Below, in pieces: positions 60,838-64,000 of a stretch of DNA of 64,000 nucleotides. The notes below the pieces were generated by a model that was given only the letters and a program-made list of their open reading frames with translations, had not been told where the DNA came from and ran no database searches. The translations under genes were made by a program, and so were the position numbers. How positions within the stretch are numbered: the stretch's first letter is position 1; each line of letters opens with the position of its first letter. The DNA comes from Marasmius tenuissimus (lineage: Eukaryota > Basidiomycota > Agaricomycetes > Agaricales > Marasmiaceae), in NCBI GenBank assembly GCA_029532415.1, contig JAQOTA010000046.1, positions 2,046,001 through 2,110,000 of the forward strand, read 5' to 3'.

Positions 60838-63800
60838 ACTATTTTGATTTTCTAGCAACCAGAGAGGCTACTTATATACGTTGTAGACACTGTAGATACA
60901 ACAGAGAGACGCTCGAGATTGGACAAGCGGAAAAGGAATGTGGCCAGCACTTGTCGAAATGGGAAAGAACAAAGGTGATTGTAATTATGTAACAACGCGG
61001 ACACGCGTTGTGGGTGCATACTCAACTCAATTGAATCACTTGACTGATGAACAAGTTGAGTTGCCGAAACGATACTTGGTACGGGAAAAATAGCCACTCC
61101 CTGACTCGAGCAATCGCTGAACTGGACAAGAGAACGTCTATCATGATGATTTTCAATCAGTAGATCTCCGAGAAATAACCCACTTGCTATCCACTCACAC
61201 GGAGTTCGCCTTGTTGATACAACGTGCTGTATAGAGCCCACACTTCACTACGTTCAGCTACATCGCTGGAGCTAACACGACGTTTACAGGTCTTTATCTC
61301 AATTAACTCGTCGCCGAGAAAGGTAGAGTAAATCTCGTAGTGTAGATCGAATTTCACCCGACTAGCGGAAGGGACAATTTGGTTCAACAGTCGGGAGTCG
61401 AGAACCAATAACAGTAGATTAGCACGTCCGCATCGGGGTCCTAAAACGCAACAATTGTGCCTTCTTTTGGACATACCACAAGGTAGCTGCGATGACAGAA
61501 TTCTGGAGCATCGCAAGTCGCTTCTTCTCTCAGGCTGACAGCCTATCGAATTCAAAAAATCGAGGGTCCTTACTACTATTTGGTGGAAAGGGCCGAAGTA
61601 GGGCGATAGAATATCGGAACAGAACTATTGTCTTTTGGGATCTATGACTCGAGGGTGACTCCAGCCTGCGGAAAGGAGAACAAGAGCCTCGTGCGAACGG
61701 GGTGGAGGAAGCGCCTACAGACGACAACAGCAATATCATGGCCCTCGGACTCGAGTGGATCGAATACATGTATTATATAATGCAGCCCTGAGATGTCAAC
61801 TAGAAGAAGACCTCGTGCCAGCCAGAAGACGAATGATAGTGTTCGCCACAGCATGTATGCAGGAGTGGATGAGTATGGAAATTGCAAAAATAAACCCGCG
61901 GTTGTGCTACTACTACTACCGCCCAAGGCATGAGGAGAGTCTGACCAGAGTAACGTCAAACGTCCCAGATTCCACAGCACCCAGATCCGTCTAGGACCAG
62001 GAAGAACAAGCTATTTTCCAGAAAAACTTCTTGGGGTGTTTGATAGACGCCAGTCGAACCACAGAAGGACCCCAGAACCCGGAGACTCGTTGTTAATCAT
62101 GATTCGTATCACAGCAACGCGTGGACTCTGCTTGCCATCGTCATTGAAGGACCAGTTACAGGTCTATCTGAAGGGTGTGGAGATTCAGACACCACAACGC
62201 CGGGTAGACCGCTGATTCGGTGAGTCGAGAAAGACCTGCCGTCCATCCACCCCAATAATCAGAGTCTCCGTTGTGGCGAAGAACAGAGACGAAAGAAAAA
62301 CATACACGCACGAAATGATCGATGTTCGCCAGTCTTCACGCCGTATCGTCAAGTACTTTATGTCGTCCAGAGACTATTCAGACCAAAATATGAGAACTCC
62401 AGCGGGCTCGAGGTGGGCTCTTCGAATAGAGACACTCATCTAGCTCGAGGTCATCCTCGGTTTCGTTCTCGAAAGTAGCATGGTCGTCGCCGCACGGGTA
62501 AGGTTTTCAGCACTACGAATATGACGATTGAATCTGGAAGTCCTCTGGGATTGCCCGACAGGCATAAGCAGAATCGCCCCGTCCCTAAGTCGTCACCACA
62601 GCGCTCCTGAGTCCCGGCCGAACTCCAGTGAACTAGAGTGAGAGCTGACAGGCATGAAGAAGCTGTGAGACGGGTCCGTGTTCGTGAGCATCTCTGTGGC
62701 GCCCAAGTATAGGGTAAAGATGACTCGCACAAACCGGTTCCGAAAAAGGTGTTCAGCTCGAGGTCGAATGTAGTCCTCTGTGCTTTCCTCTGCGCTACCC
62801 GAGAGCAGCAGACCTCGGCAATAGTACGGTCCGTAGGGAAACATGATCGGCTACAGTCCTTATTGTTTTGAGGATAGAAGTTGGGACCCGTCATGACTAA
62901 CTTGCCTGACGGTCCGCGAGCAGGTCAGAATCTGAGTGGACAAAAGCAGACAGAGAGAGCTCTCGCTGACACCAGCAATGTAAAATCCACACAAGAATCC
63001 GATATTACATCAATCGTTCGCATCCAGGTATGCCACTTTCTTGTTGCCTTCCCAAGGTTCCTACCTACGAAGTCATCTCTCCAACGAATCTAGGTGTTGG
63101 ATAGAAAGGCGAGTTCTCGTACCAGTCTGATGCCAAGGTGAGGTGGTGGTATTGTCATTCATTTTGGGTTCCGAAGGGTTCAGGTAAGCCGTCTGACGGG
63201 AAGAAGTTTGAGGCTGGAGAGCCTCAGCAAGGACAGAGAGAACGAAACGATGAAACGAGAGGTCGAAGGTAAAGCCTGTCGGCGGACCGGGATCCGGAGC
63301 AAAAGGCCCAGGGCGTGATTTAACGCACGTGACATCTAGTTCACCGTGTTCAGGTTTGGCTCGACCACACCACCACCACCACCGCCACGTCCCTCCTCTC
63401 CCGAACTCCGCGACGAATCGAGCACGGGCTCAAGAGATTCAAGCTATCTCTCCGCCAGAACTGATCGCTCATCATATCCCTGATGTCAAGAGTTCGCGTT
63501 ATCCACGTTATACATAGTCTCGGATTGACGATCCCTATCGAGGTGTGCAAGAATCTGAAGAGTGTGCCAGATGAAGCCGAAAAAGGGGTGCATATTGGGT
63601 GGCTGTAGGGCACTGCTCAGCCGACGCACAGGTGCGGCCAAAAACTAGGGTGTGATACGGTCTACTATACTTAATCAAACCAACTAACAGAACTTGAATT
63701 AGTGACGCGCTAGAGTCTATCACCCCACATCGTTCACGATCATCCCTATCCCAAACGAGGGTAGCGCCTTTGGCGGGATTGGCTTCTAAATGTCCTCGAG

Positions 63801-64000
63801 ATGATTCGTGATTTGGGAGCAATCAGAAACCCAAAGGCTCGGGAGATCTACTCGAGGGATGTGAGAGAGTTCTTGGAGGTGTATGAGGAGACTGAGTTTC
63901 GGTGGGTGAGAATTGGTTAATTGTGGAGCTTGAACTTCTGGCAACTATGATTGTGGGATCTGACATGCGTTTGTCTGCTCTTGCACATCGCACATCCCGC
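60838..64000. other. 3.2 kb with no defensible gene
   Basis: Several minus-strand frames look partly protein-like (61187-61555 with a charged end, 62593-62844) but lack domains and consistent splice joins. A trinucleotide CAC tract lies near 63365. The fragment at 63801 is listed separately. Confidence 0.4.
63801..63920 (+). pseudogene. C-terminal gene fragment (copy 2)
   Basis: The ATG opens 39 codons, MIRDLGAIRNPKAREIY then SRDVREFLEVYEETEFRW, ending at TAA. It resembles copy 1 at 57.6 kb. It could be a fragment or the last exon of a gene whose other exons I cannot see. Confidence 0.4.

Overview
The window looks like nuclear DNA of a mushroom-forming basidiomycete (Agaricomycetes). Almost every gene is broken by short GT-AG introns of about 50-60 bases, often with GTRNGY-type donors. 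Gene content fits this: a STE3-type pheromone receptor, a FunK1 fungal protein kinase, a kinase with an HGD catalytic loop fused to a RhoGEF module, serine-rich GPI-anchored secreted proteins and a seven-helix membrane protein. There are no operons. I support 20 protein-coding genes, one intron-containing tRNA and several repeats. Splice sites were read by eye and have no transcript support.

Layout. 0-7 kb: GPN-loop GTPase (+), CDK1/Cdc28 (-, with a 6-base microexon), p47/Shp1-type UBX protein (-). 7-11 kb: a seven-helix membrane protein (+) and NAD-dependent formate dehydrogenase (+). 10.7-12.6 kb: a gene-free block with a cluster of GGCGCTT-like motifs and a 17-bp perfect inverted repeat. 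12.6-20.7 kb (-): a Mug135-like protein with an internal tandem duplication, a recyclin-1-like F-box/Sec10 protein ending in a possible CAAX box, and an OTU-domain protein with a very long low-complexity tail. 22-32 kb: a secreted GH127-like glycosidase with a three-repeat N-terminal module (+), the STE3 receptor (+), a UBE2S-like ubiquitin-conjugating enzyme (+), an intracellular LysM/zinc-finger protein (-) divergent from a short-chain dehydrogenase (+). 32-37.7 kb (+): the DH-PH-kinase fusion and a tiny Ser/Tyr/Asn-rich protein. 38-46 kb: a multi-pass membrane protein (-), then two paralogous GPI-anchored Ser-rich proteins (+) in gene-poor DNA. 46-53 kb (-): a SNF2/RING helicase of the Uls1/Rad5 type and a tandem pair of secreted SRPBCC-fold proteins. 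54-64 kb: a medium-chain reductase (+), a Cys-rich putative zinc protein (-), tRNA-Gly(TCC) (-), a FunK1 kinase (-), then about 3 kb with no recognisable gene.

The genes do not form one pathway. Several belong to cell-cycle and ubiquitin control (CDK1, UBE2S, p47, OTU protein, RING helicase), but they are scattered housekeeping genes, not a cluster. The most interesting local features are the CDK1 microexon, the RhoGEF-kinase fusion, the CAAX-ended recyclin, the exon-duplicated GPI protein and the repeat structures at 11-12.5 kb and 37.7/41.6 kb.
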